A stretch of DNA of 64,000 bases from Cunninghamia lanceolata (Eukaryota > Streptophyta > Pinopsida > Cupressales > Cupressaceae): the NCBI GenBank assembly GCA_027924645.1, contig BSBN01000140.1, positions 14,824,501-14,888,500 of the forward strand, written 5' to 3'. Below are positions 22,539 to 33,033 of this stretch, piece by piece. Numbering within the stretch: the first letter of the stretch is position 1; the number at the start of each line of letters is the position of its first letter. The notes beneath the pieces were generated by a model, which ran no database searches, was not told the origin of the DNA, and worked only from the letters and a program-made list of their open reading frames with translations. The position numbers and the translations under genes are program-made.

Positions 22539-25105
22539 GAGATATGGTTGCCAAGTTTATATGATCTTGTAGTAGTTCAGATGTGTCTGCTATTTGTGCT
22601 TCCTTCTATTTTAACAAAAATTCTATTTATGAGTTAGCAGTGTCTCTTTTAATTTCTTCTTGAGACATTTCAGTGTCTTGACTCTAGGGAGGGGGATCTT
22701 GAATGTTTTCTTGTCCATTTCCTTTAGGTTCTGAAGTAGGAATGTCCATCATTTGTTCATTTTCTTCTTCTCTATGCTCTTCTTGTTCCTCAAAGATATT
22801 CTATTCAGGGACTGCCCTTGATTCTTCAAAGTTCTTCTCTTCTTCATTTTCTTTCATTTCGTCAACTTTTCCTGAACTATCCAGAGGAGTGATTGGGCCT
22901 TGGTCCATGCCCTACTTAACATTTACTTTCAAAGTAGCATTAGAAGTGTCAACATTATTAACTTGCTCTTCCCCATCAGTGTCTGCAATAGTTGTGATTT
23001 TGTAATTCATGAAACACATTTAGGGTTATCTCCTTTATTTCTTTTTACAAGTGCTTCTCTGTCACCGACCATAAATGTATTAACTCTTCTTTTTGTTCTA
23101 AATTTATCATTGAGTATCTTTGTTAATTTAGCTCTTTCCTAATTTGTTATGTCTCGACAAAGACTCAATAGGACATACTCTCTTATTTCAACATCTTTGG
23201 CCATAGCCACTTCCTTCCTTGCTATCAAGATGCTGGCTAGGCTATCCAGTAATTGATCTAAGATTTCAATTAAAGCCTTACTAAACATGTGCAAATATCT
23301 CACAACTACTATTTCAATAATTACCTTGTCTACATCAGATCTTTCATCATACATTTCATCTATGGGTTTCAAATTTCCATGCTAAGCAAATACACTAAGG
23401 TTTCCAAGGAGAGCATTTCTTCACTTTCAGTCTTCTCATCTTCTTTCTTCTTCTTACCAGAGGTGGTTTCCTCTATGTTTGCCTATTTTTCTTATATGTC
23501 CTCATCTATCTTTGTTTCCTCTTCTTCTTCTCCTTCACCTAGGCTCTCATACACTCTTTGTGTTGCTTTTTATTTCTTTCTTTTCTTCTTCTCTACAGTT
23601 TTCTTTACCGGTACTTATTTTTTAGGCTTAGTCTTTTCTTTCTCAACCCTTTTCTCAATTGTCTCTTTCTTAGTACTTGTAGCCTTTGTTTTTGCAATAG
23701 AGGATCTAAAACTCTTTGAAGCAGCTGTAGAGGTAGAGGCTCTTGTTCTTCTTACAGGGCCAGATGCAGGCTTCTCCTTTTAAATTTTATCCTCTTCCTT
23801 CTTCTTTGGAGCTTTTTATGTTCACCCTTCTGGAGCACTTGTAGCCTTTGATTCCTCTACCTTTGCTCTTGCTTTGCTTATTTCCTCATCTATGAACCCA
23901 TGGCTCTTGGAAAATTCCTCTACATACTTGTTGACATTTATTTGGGTCTCTGGTTGTGTTTGGTCTAGATGAATTTTGAGAGATAGTTCCTCAAATGTAC
24001 CAAATCTTTCCTCCTTGGGGTCTTTTGATTTTCTCAAAATAAGATGTGTCAAACTAGTTAACACTTCCTCTCAAACTTCATATCCCATAGATGGGACCCA
24101 TACAATTCTAGGTTCTATAGCCTCCATGAGGCATTTGTCCTTATCCACCATGAACACACTATCATTTTCATACTTTTTCAGGGATCCTAGCCCTGACCTG
24201 CATTTTCTATTAGAAATTCTATAAATAACCCCACAAAGTTGCAATTTGTTTTTCAGCATTTCTGAAACTATGCAAATGATTTATGATTTGAGTAGCTACA
24301 CGTGCATGATCAAGCCACCCTATATTCTCCATACCAGGTAACTCTCTTAGAAAATAAAAGAACAGACAGATAATCAAAGTTCCATACTTAAAGGGATATT
24401 TTTTTCCTTTGTTCTTTTTCAGGTTCTCCATTAGTTGTTCCCAGAGCAACTCACATAGGTCATAGTATGTGTTATTTTTTACCATATCACATGCTGTGTA
24501 TATGGATGTTGTAGATACTAAATTATCCCTATTGGAGAAATAGATCTTGTACCCAATAACCATCGATGCAAATTTCTAACTACCAGATCCACAATGTCAT
24601 TCATAGTTAGTGCCCTCTTATCGAATTTCCCACCGGTTAACTGCATTATAGTATTGTTCTTCATGGTTTTTAGGGTTGGAACCTTTCAGGTAGAGCTCAT
24701 GCCAATTATTTCTTTACTAGCCTCTTTTGTTATCATGTGGGGCACATCAAGCTAGAAGATTTCATCATAAATTCTACTCAAAACATATCTAACCCATACA
24801 TCATCTGAGAATACCAGAAAATCTAACCAGGTATCCAAGTTGTTCTTATGTAGAATATTGTATTCTTCTTTCAACACAATATTGACATTAGTCAGCTCAT
24901 CAAACTTGTACAATTTCACTAATTTCATGTGATCATATTCCTCTAGGTTTGCATGTATGTATGCCCTAACATTTTTTGTATGCATAACACCATATGGAAC
25001 CTCAGAAAATGCGCCCTACAAATCAGTCATTAACGATTTAAAGGGATGTTTCTTAAATTTAGGGTGAGGCCTCTCTTTTATCTCAATTACTTGAGGGGTA
25101 GCCAT
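22539..25105 (-). pseudogene. C1 ORF2, N-terminal globular and acidic parts
   Basis: Start ATG at 25105 (M-A-T-P-Q-V-I-E-I). The globular part runs to about 24071 in two frames (24219-24563 is shifted by indels at both ends) and contains ordinary hydrophobic segments such as YPFKYGTLIICLFFYFLREL. A 24064-23822 segment is acidic and charged. 23820-23400 is Lys-rich, and 23372-23139 is a helix shared with E2. 23010-22690 is strongly acidic, ending near INLATIS where E2 is inserted. The whole ORF2, joined with 14428-13894, would be about 1,000 codons. I recognise no enzyme motif; the first part may belong to the loosely defined plant transposon-associated protein families, but I cannot confirm this. 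Confidence 0.6.
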
Positions 25106-25527
25106 CTTTACAACCTCAAAATAGGAAAATTTTCAAAAGAGAGTGGAAAATACCTTTTTCCTCCATTAGGGTTTCTTCACCGACTATTGAAATTGCTTTG
25201 TCTCACTTCACAAATTACTTTGGTCGCTTGGAAGTTGGATTACAAAGTTATATTTCTTTCAAATGGATCTCTTATATTTTATTTCATCAAAATTTAATTT
25301 CAATGAATGCTTCATTTAAAAAGTTGTCAAACCCTTTCTCTGTTGTCCCCAGTTGATCAAGATTGCTCTGCAATTTACCACATTAGTTTCTTTTCTACCA
25401 GAATCTTCTTTAAGAGACATGTCACTTAGTCTTATAACTCATATCCTTGTGCTAGATATCAACACCACATTTCTAGCTGGTGGAGTAGGATTTTGTATTA
25501 AGCTCCTCCTGAGCTAGATCTTTGAAT

Positions 25528-26780
25528 TTACTTCCTAGAGGATGTACCAACACCAAAATCTAGTGTAGACTCATCCTTGACTTCTTGCACTTCCTTCTTA
25601 ACCCAAATTTGATTCATCTCCTTCTTGATCTCTGCTATATTTACCTTTTGTACAAATTTTTTCATTTTTTCTTGATTAGCCTTCTTCATATTTTTGCTCT
25701 TGTAGAATATTGCAATGTGTCCATGTCTATTGTAATTGAAGCATACAACATTTCTTTGTCCATGATTTCTTTTATTCATCCTTGATCTGCATTGGTTAGC
25801 CTTGTGTCCAAATCTATTGCATACAAAGCAATTCCCATTGAAAGATTGAGCATTTGTTCTATTTTTATAGTTGTTCCTTATCTAATTTCTGCATTCAATA
25901 GCTTTTATGATGAAACCTCTTACATATGAAGTAGTTACCATTGAAGGTCTGAGCATTCCTTCTATAGTTATAACCATTCCTTATTTGACTTCTACAATCA
26001 TTAGCCTTGTGACCTAGTTTATTGCAAGTGAAACATTGACTAGAGAATGATGGAATATTTTGATTCACTCTGCTCCTACATTGAGTAGCCTTATGACCAA
26101 ATTTATTGCATGTATTACAATAACCATTGAATGAAGGGTACCTTTGAGCATTTGGTTGCCTGATCAGTGGTGTTCTAGGTTGGTTCCTTTGATTCTAAAT
26201 TTGTTTTCCTTTGTCCTTCTTGATCTCAACATTCTTTTCTTGTCTGGTTTCTGAACTTTCACCTTTCTCAAATCCCAAGCCTTGTTTATCATTAGGACTC
26301 TTCTAACTAGCAAGTATTCTATCAAGATGGGCAACACTCACTCTGAATTTATCTTCCTAAATCCATGCATGTTTTAGATCAGCTTTCAGATCCACAAATT
26401 CTTGTTCAAGCTTTGTGTAGTCTTCAATTTTACTTTTCACCAACAGATTTAAGTCTGCTTTTACTTTTTCTCTTTTTACAACTTCCACTTTTAGATTGCT
26501 CAAGGCTTCATTTGTAGATATCAATTGTTCATTAACCTCCTTAAATTTTTCTTTGAATTTCTTGACTTGTTCTCTTAATTTTTTGATACACTCATCTGCT
26601 TCCTTGACATTATCTTTTAGATCCTTGTTTTCTATTTCAACCTTTTTAAGATCTGCAAGTGCAAGCTTGAGTTCTTGTTCAGTTTTAGATGCATCAATTT
26701 CTTCAGGAGGAGTAGGACATTTTTTACCTACCATGTGTTTAGTCTCCAAGATCTTCCTCAAGCTATTATACTTCTTCCAA
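25528..26780 (-). pseudogene. C1 ORF1: coiled coil followed by five tandem CCHC zinc knuckles
   Basis: The coiled coil is at 26761-26357 (134 residues, near-continuous heptads). The knuckle array follows, minus strand: K1 26119-26078, K2 26035-25994, K3 25933-25891 (first Cys now Tyr, one extra base), K4 25830-25789, K5 25743-25702 (second and last Cys now Tyr). K1, K2 and K4 are perfect C-x2-C-x4-H-x4-C. Repeat spacers are alike (AQ.FNGN before, CRSR.N after), so the array grew by internal duplication. The C-terminal tail (25690-25528) is basic, then acidic. Ordinary plant copia Gags have one knuckle. Likely role: RNA or DNA binding and particle assembly. The Cys-to-Tyr losses are all G-to-A changes on the coding strand. 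Confidence 0.8.
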
Positions 26781-26787
26781 TGAACTA

Positions 26788-26802
26788 GGATCTGATACTA
26801 AT
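26788..26802 (-). other. C1 primer binding site
   Basis: Minus strand ATTAGTATCAGATCC directly follows the LTR end GTTCAACA. It resembles the iMet-type TGGTATCAGAGC with the first G pair changed. Confidence 0.7.
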
Positions 26803-28364
26803 TGTTGAACACCTGAAGTACTGAGAGGGGGGTGAATTATTACTCTATTAAACTAGTAATCCATTTACCATATGCAAAAAACAAAGCAAATCAAACACAT
26901 AAGAAACAACCATAAACCATCACACATGAACAACAGGAATTTTACATGGAAAACCCAAAACTAGGGAAAACCACAGTGAATGTTAGCTCACAATATATTA
27001 TGTAGGAACAATACTAAATTATAATAAAGGCTCACTACCTTAGGGATTGGCTACAGCTCACTGCCCAAAAGAAGTGCTCACTTTAAAAAGGCTCACTACC
27101 TAGAAAAAGAAAGAAGAAAGGAAATGGCTCACTGCCAAAATGAACTACTCTGATTGCATCTACATATGCATGATTTTAGCTCTAATGAAGCTTAGAAATA
27201 CTGTCTCAAAACTCTTCATCTTTGACTTCCATGTTTCACTATTTTTCTTCTACATTAAACAAGATCTCTCTTCTTCTACTCTCATTGCCCCTATAGTTCT
27301 TTACACATCAAATTTGCAATCACACTCACACACTACACACACCAAATGCTGAATTCTATCACACACACACAAATATACATATGCACACATACACACACAC
27401 ACACAGATATATATATATATCTGCAACAATTGACATTTACACATTAGGTCAGCATACTAAGTTGTAGCATGTAGTAATAACTTGTCAGCCAAAATCGTTT
27501 ACCAAAATACATAGTAAATCAAAACAAGACTTGAATTAGGTTCACATATGTCGACTCCATCCATATAATCAGCTAGGGTAAGATTCCAAACAATAAAACT
27601 TACTGCACACACATCATACTATCATGTTAGCCTTAATCACTAACTATCACTAGTTTAGTTCAACTGTTAGACTACATCTTGCACTACGAACCACAAGGCT
27701 TGCTCAAACCCATATAAAAGACTCTTCACATATCAAAGATCATACCTCTAGAATCGCAAAGAAAAATATTCTTTTGTGGTAGAATGTGGACCACAATAAC
27801 ACATGCCCTATCACAATCAAACTACATCATACCAAGTACCGGTACTTAGACATTCATAACTTACTCTCTCGTGAAACTCAGAACTTACAAATCTAGGTAT
27901 AGATACTTCACACATGTGTTTACAAAACCTCAAAACCACATAACAAGATATGGAACAATAGAGTAATGTGGACCAATTTAGTTTAGTCCTTTGTTCTGAT
28001 TTCCTCTATTTTCTGCACTACCAGACTTAGACATTTTGAAGATAAGCTTCCAGTACTCATCAAGAACTAAAATATTGGACAAATGATCATTTTTTAACTA
28101 TGAAAAACATACCTAAACCGCATGATATCATCTTTTATTGTAGACCAATACCAGCTCAAAACACTATCTCCTTGTCACTGCTTTAGTATACTACCAAAAC
28201 TTAGCCAAAATGGCTAAGTCTTCTTCTGCGGACCAAAAACACAATTCCAATATTGTTTCTTTTCTTGTTGCCATCAATGGCAACATCTTCAAACATCATG
28301 CACAATTACTCATCATCATACTAGTAGTGACTCTCTCTTAGTGATGTTTGCCAAGTTGCCAACA
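26803..28364 (-). mobile_element. C1 5' LTR
   Basis: 1,562 bp. Minus-strand start TGTTGGCAACTTGG, end CAGGTGTTCAACA. It contains five GGCTCACTGCC-type words between 27027 and 27145, the box TTTTACATGGAAAACCC at 26941, a C-rich tail and a (CA)n/(AT)n microsatellite at about 27358-27422. The right flank CGTTC would be the target duplication. Confidence 0.85.
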
Positions 28365-29660
28365 CGTTCCAATGCTCTCCTTTCAAAATATGAAGCATTG
28401 GTCCACGAAGAAAGGTCTCTCACATTAAATCCTTTAGGGATAGATGTTAAGCTTAATAAAATTTTAAAAAAATGTAAATTGAATCATCACTAATAGACTT
28501 ATCCCACCCACTAAGGAAGTAGTGGATAAACGATTAGTTAGTACTTGTCTTTTTATCATTTTTTGAGAGATAAATTTGAGATAAAATTCCATAAACAACA
28601 TAACCCATTTAGCTAGGTGACCTAAGAGATCTATTTTAGCGAAGAGGTGTTTTAAGGGATCAAATTTTACAATGACATGAATTTCAGCATTTAGGAGATA
28701 GTGTCTTAACTTTTGTGTTGCAAAGACAAAAGCTAAGCATTATTTCTCTATAATAGTATATCGCACTTCATAATTGAGTAGAATTCAGCTTATATAATAT
28801 ACAACATGTTTTTTGTCATCGTCATCATGTTGTGCTAATAATGCTATGAGAGAATTAGTAGATGCTAATGTGTAAAGAAGAAAAGGTTTTTCTGTAGTTG
28901 TTAGTTGTAGAATAGGAGGATTAGCTAGGTAGTCATCCAAGTCTTCAAAAGCTTTTTGGCAATTCAAATCCCATTGGAATTTTGATTCTTTCTTTAGTAG
29001 TTGATTGAAAGGGTGAGTCTTATCCATGATTTGTGATACAAATCGATGAATGGCTTGGATCTTCCTTTGTAAAGTATGAAGTTGAGATATATTTCGAGGA
29101 GGTGGCAGTTTAATAGTCACATCAATTTTCTATGTCTACTTCAATACCTCAATGCCAAACTATAAATCCCAATAGTTTACCACTATCTATGCTAAAGACA
29201 TGCTTATAAGGATTTAAGCACATGTTGAATTTTTGTATCCACTTAACGATTTGACAAAGGACTGTGATGTGATCCTGGTGATGAATAGACTTTGCTAGAA
29301 GTTCATCGATATAATACTCTAAGATGTTATACATGTAATCATGGAAGATAAGCATCATGGCACATTGGTAAGTTACTTTGGCATTTTTTAATCCAAACAA
29401 CATGACCACCCAACAAAATCTTCCCCACGGGGTATTGAAGGCTATCTTGTATTGATCTTGAGGGTTGATGAAGATTTGATTATAACCTGAAAACCATCCA
29501 TTAAGGAAAGTAACTCATACCCATCTATTGAATCAAGAACAATATCAATGTTTGGAAGATGAAAATCATCTTTCAAGGAAGCTAGATTTAAATCTCTAAA
29601 CTTAGTGGAAATTTGAATGCAATTGTCAGGTTTAGCGACAACCAAATATTAGAAATCGAA
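28365..29660 (-). pseudogene. G4 reverse transcriptase and RNase H (decayed)
   Basis: RT pieces on the minus strand: 29645-29442 (TKFRDLNLASLKDDFHLPNI, SLMDGF), 29409-29149 (VMLFGLKNAKVTYQ, then YIDELLAKS, then GKLLGFIV) and 29120-28785 (connection domain plus HVVYYIS). The catalytic Y-x-D-D box reads Y-I-D-E, so one catalytic aspartate is lost. RNase H text continues with many stops from 28785 to about 28480. These enzymes would copy the element RNA into DNA. Pieces are broken by indels at about 29410-29440 and 29121-29148. The segment is cut at 28364 by the C1 LTR, so the C-terminal half and integrase are missing. Confidence 0.85.
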
Positions 29661-31369
29661 GGTGAATAATCAATAGGGTGGATAAAACCAGTTTGTAAAA
29701 TATTTTCTATCTCAAGTTTGACTAGTAATATGACCTTTGGATTCATCTTTCATATTTTTTGTTTAACCATCTTATCATCGAGTTATAACACTACATTGTG
29801 TATTATAATTTTAGGATCAATGCCAGGTATGTCTGAATAATTCCAAGAAAATAATTCAAGAAAATCATGTAAAAATTTTGTTGTTTCTTCTTTTTCTGCT
29901 TTGCTCAAGCAATTTCCTATAGGAATAACTTTTTTCAGGTTTATCCTTCTCCATCAAGACATTGACAGTCTTTCCATTAAGTAAAGTACTATGGTCTAGG
30001 AGGTTAGGTGAATGTGATGATTTCATGGATTCTTCATTAGGTGCTAGAGTATCATTTGTCAAAGAAGTGTTTATCCCAAAATATGCTTCTACATTTAGAC
30101 AATAGGAAAATCCATGATTATGATGAGAGCGGGGCAAATTTTCATAAGCTCCCATGAATTCAATTAATGCTTCATCTGTTGAAAAATTGTCTAATGGGAT
30201 ATCTCCTAGTGGACAATTGATGTCTATCATTTTAGGATATAACAACTTGAGTGTTGATATAGTGCTAACATTAAGATTAAGATGTTTGTAAGATTTGGTG
30301 GGCTTCAAAGGATGGTATCTGATACTAGCTTAGTAATTATGTGCAACAACTTCTATGTGTACTCTGATTCCTTGTTGATTTACACCATATCCATTACCTA
30401 CATAGTCACAATTTTAGTAAACAATTTTAAATCCCTATCCATAAAGGGACGCCATCTCTTTAGAAGATGGTGGAGCCTTATAGGTCTCATATTTTGTAGT
30501 GTGAGTAAGAGTGTTGTCTATGTTTGTGATTAAATAAACATTAGGCTCTTTAGGTATTTCCATAGGTAGTTTGGATGAAATCGATGCAACTTTTGATGTT
30601 TCAAGATTAGGGCTATTAAGTTTATATTCTCCCATAAAGGTGGGAGCAAAATCTAATTAACCCCAATCATCACCAAGAAGTGCATTTTATGGTGGTTTAT
30701 AATCTTGCACAACATTATTTGTGGCAAGAGGTATTGATGAATCAAATCTTAAGTTATTTAAAATATATAAATGATTGATAACTTATTTTTGCATATCAAT
30801 TTGTAAACAACTTTCTCGATTTGGATCGGCTTCAATGGTTTGAAGTTTATTTGCATAAGTAATCTTTATTGATCGATGAAAGGTAGACGGAACTGCCCCC
30901 ATGGCATCAATCCATGATCTACCAAGAAACATATTATATGAAAGTGCAGTAGGCATGACATAGATAAGGGTAGATAATGTCACAAGTCCAACCTTTATGG
31001 GTAAATTTACGGTACCCATGGATTGTCTACTGAAGTTATCAAAGCCATGAATGTGAATTTTATTTGGTTTGAGTAAAGATGTATCAGCCTTGATTTTATG
31101 TAGTAAATTAATGCCACAAACATTAAGAGCTAATCCATTGTCAATTATAACTCACTTTATCAACTTTTTTGTTTAATGTGACAAAGATTACAAGAGCATC
31201 ATGTTGATTTTGAACATCAATTGATGGTAACTCATGCTTTTGAAACAAAATATATGTTTTTGTTGCATGCATACAATCTAACAGAGCTGCTACATCATTT
31301 AGCTTAACAACAAGTGGTACAATCACCTTTTGTAAAGCTTCTTGGAGCATTTTGTAGTATGTAGGTGAT
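29661..31369 (-). pseudogene. G4 protease region and protease-RT linker (decayed)
   Basis: The minus-strand frame 31019-30783 has the second half of a retropepsin-like domain typical of Tat elements (ALSYNMFLGRSWIDAMGAVP). Downstream frames 30635-30435 and 30308-29865 are the long low-conservation linker before RT, and include acidic stretches and KPTKSYKHLNLN. Just upstream, from 31369 to 31141, runs another piece ending KKVDKVSYN. The catalytic D-S/T-G motif should fall near 31020-31140, but stops and shifts make it unreadable. The region is cut on the right by the G6 LTR at 31370. Confidence 0.65.
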
Positions 31370-32860
31370 TGATGCAGAGTAGAGCCAGTGGAAGCATAAA
31401 AATAGGTTGAAAAATCCTTTGATGCCCACAAAATAGCCATGGTAGAGTCCATCGGCAAGACTTACCCTCATGTCTCCCCGAAATATACTTATCAGGCTAA
31501 CAATGACTATTGGCACATTAAAAAGCAACTCACCCCGATACTCAGGTCACACTGATGAGTACCTAGCACCTATTCTCCTTTGGCAAGACTCTGATGAACC
31601 GTTATCCTTTTGTTGAACCGGTAAACCAAATGAACCGATGAACTGATTCAATTCGGTGGTTCAATGGCGAGGTTCAATGGCAAGGTTCACACCCTAATAT
31701 TTTGGACGCCAACTCCCTCATCAGCCAGAACTATGTTACCGGCCTAACCTGAGATCCTTCCACCGATGCACCCTTCTCTCGCTGATATAACTATTATCAG
31801 CCAGACCCCTCTCCATTCTCACCAACGCTGCATCTCCATCGCCTAGACATAGCCTTTCGGCGAAGATGTTATTTCTTCCCGCCGATGCCCTTGGTCACGC
31901 CGACATCTTTTATCGGTGACACTCCATGATGATCTCTCTGATCGGCGTGGCCTTCTACTATCGGCCCACCAACAATTTCTCAGGCCGATGCTTATATTCA
32001 TGCCGATGTCTATTACATCGACCACACTCCTCCGTCGGCGACATAGTTGGAAACTCATGCCGATGTCTCCAAAACATACATTTCAAGCTTGAATTAGACC
32101 CCGACCTGGTCAGCGATACATATAAAGATACTATGGATGGATACACACAAACTATTCACCCTACAAATACAGTGCACACATACTAAATGACGATTCTCCC
32201 TGGAGGGGTTCCTACAATTCCTAACCTTCCATACCTAAAATGAATAACCAAAAATGGAGAAATTAATCTACAGGTGCATTCCACTGATTTCCCAAAAATC
32301 TACCAGTGGAATGGATTTATTCATTCAATTCAACTCCAGAGGCACAAAACTAAATTATGTACAATTTCTACATAGAATGAACTATATAGGGTATCTACAT
32401 AGCATTCAGAATCTAAAAGAAAATAATTTACAGAACTTCTATACCTCCTCCTTAATGTTTCAGAATTACATTTCGACTGTTTTTCTCCAAAAGACAAAAC
32501 ACACACCACACGCACTCGTCACTGCTCTGCTCCATTCCATATTTATATTTCCCAATGTGAGGGACTAACATTCTCCTCTGTTTCTGGGATTTGAGCTTAC
32601 CAAGATTATAGGTGGAAACCCCTAATTAATTATATGACAACTGTTTTGCATGGGACAGCAAAACTCTTAAGGTTAAGACACATTTGTTTACCCTTCCCTT
32701 AATCCAACTTGTCTAGAATGTCAAGTTTGGAGTTTACAAACATGAAATGCCCATACAAAATGTTACATTTGAAAATGCTATGAGGTAGCATGAAATGTCT
32801 AAAAAAAACATATTAATGTCTTATGCATATTTTTATTGTCAATGGGGGGCTCCTGCACCA
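31370..32860 (-). mobile_element. G6 3' LTR
   Basis: It matches 35112-36566 end to end, apart from small indels and many C/T and G/A differences at CG sites. It is dense in CCGATG/ATCGGC words between 31540 and 32070. Confidence 0.9.
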
Positions 32861-32875
32861 TACTCCCCCATTTGA
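32861..32875 (-). other. G6 polypurine tract
   Basis: Minus strand AAATGGGGGAGTA abuts the 3' LTR start TGGTGCAGGAGC. Confidence 0.7.
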
Positions 32876-33033
32876 AAAGAACTCATGTCCCATGAGTTAA
32901 GGCTTTGACTGAATCTATCTGTAGCTGCTGTCTCATATCTGTCTCCTAATCTCGGTGCTGTAAATCTCTAAGTTACAACTTGCTGCCAGGGAGGCCAATA
33001 CTCATGCCTAGCAATACAAGCTCTCCTCACACC

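Larger units (their letters stand above)
12688..28364 (-). mobile_element. C1: pol-less LTR retroelement with two modular ORFs, carrying nested E2
   Basis: Read on the minus strand: 5' LTR (26803-28364), primer site, ORF1 (coiled coil plus five CCHC knuckles, 25528-26780), ORF2 (25105-22539, then 14428-13894), polypurine tract (13388-13401) and a truncated 3' LTR (12688-13387). E2 (14429-22538) splits ORF2. Right and left LTRs match over the part present, including the words around TGATGTTTGCCAAG at their outer ends. Neither ORF shows RT, RNase H, integrase or protease motifs, so movement would need proteins from another element. C1 interrupts the RNase H region of the gypsy element G4; the right flank is CGTTC, but the left partner is lost with the truncated LTR end. 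Confidence 0.8.

Noticed and set aside
22703..23783. Plus-strand Ser/Phe-rich frames
   Set aside because: Shadows of the acidic and Lys-rich parts of C1 ORF2 on the minus strand.
27358..27422. CA/AT repeats as a CRISPR-like or satellite array
   Set aside because: Simple microsatellite in the C1 LTR; no spacers.
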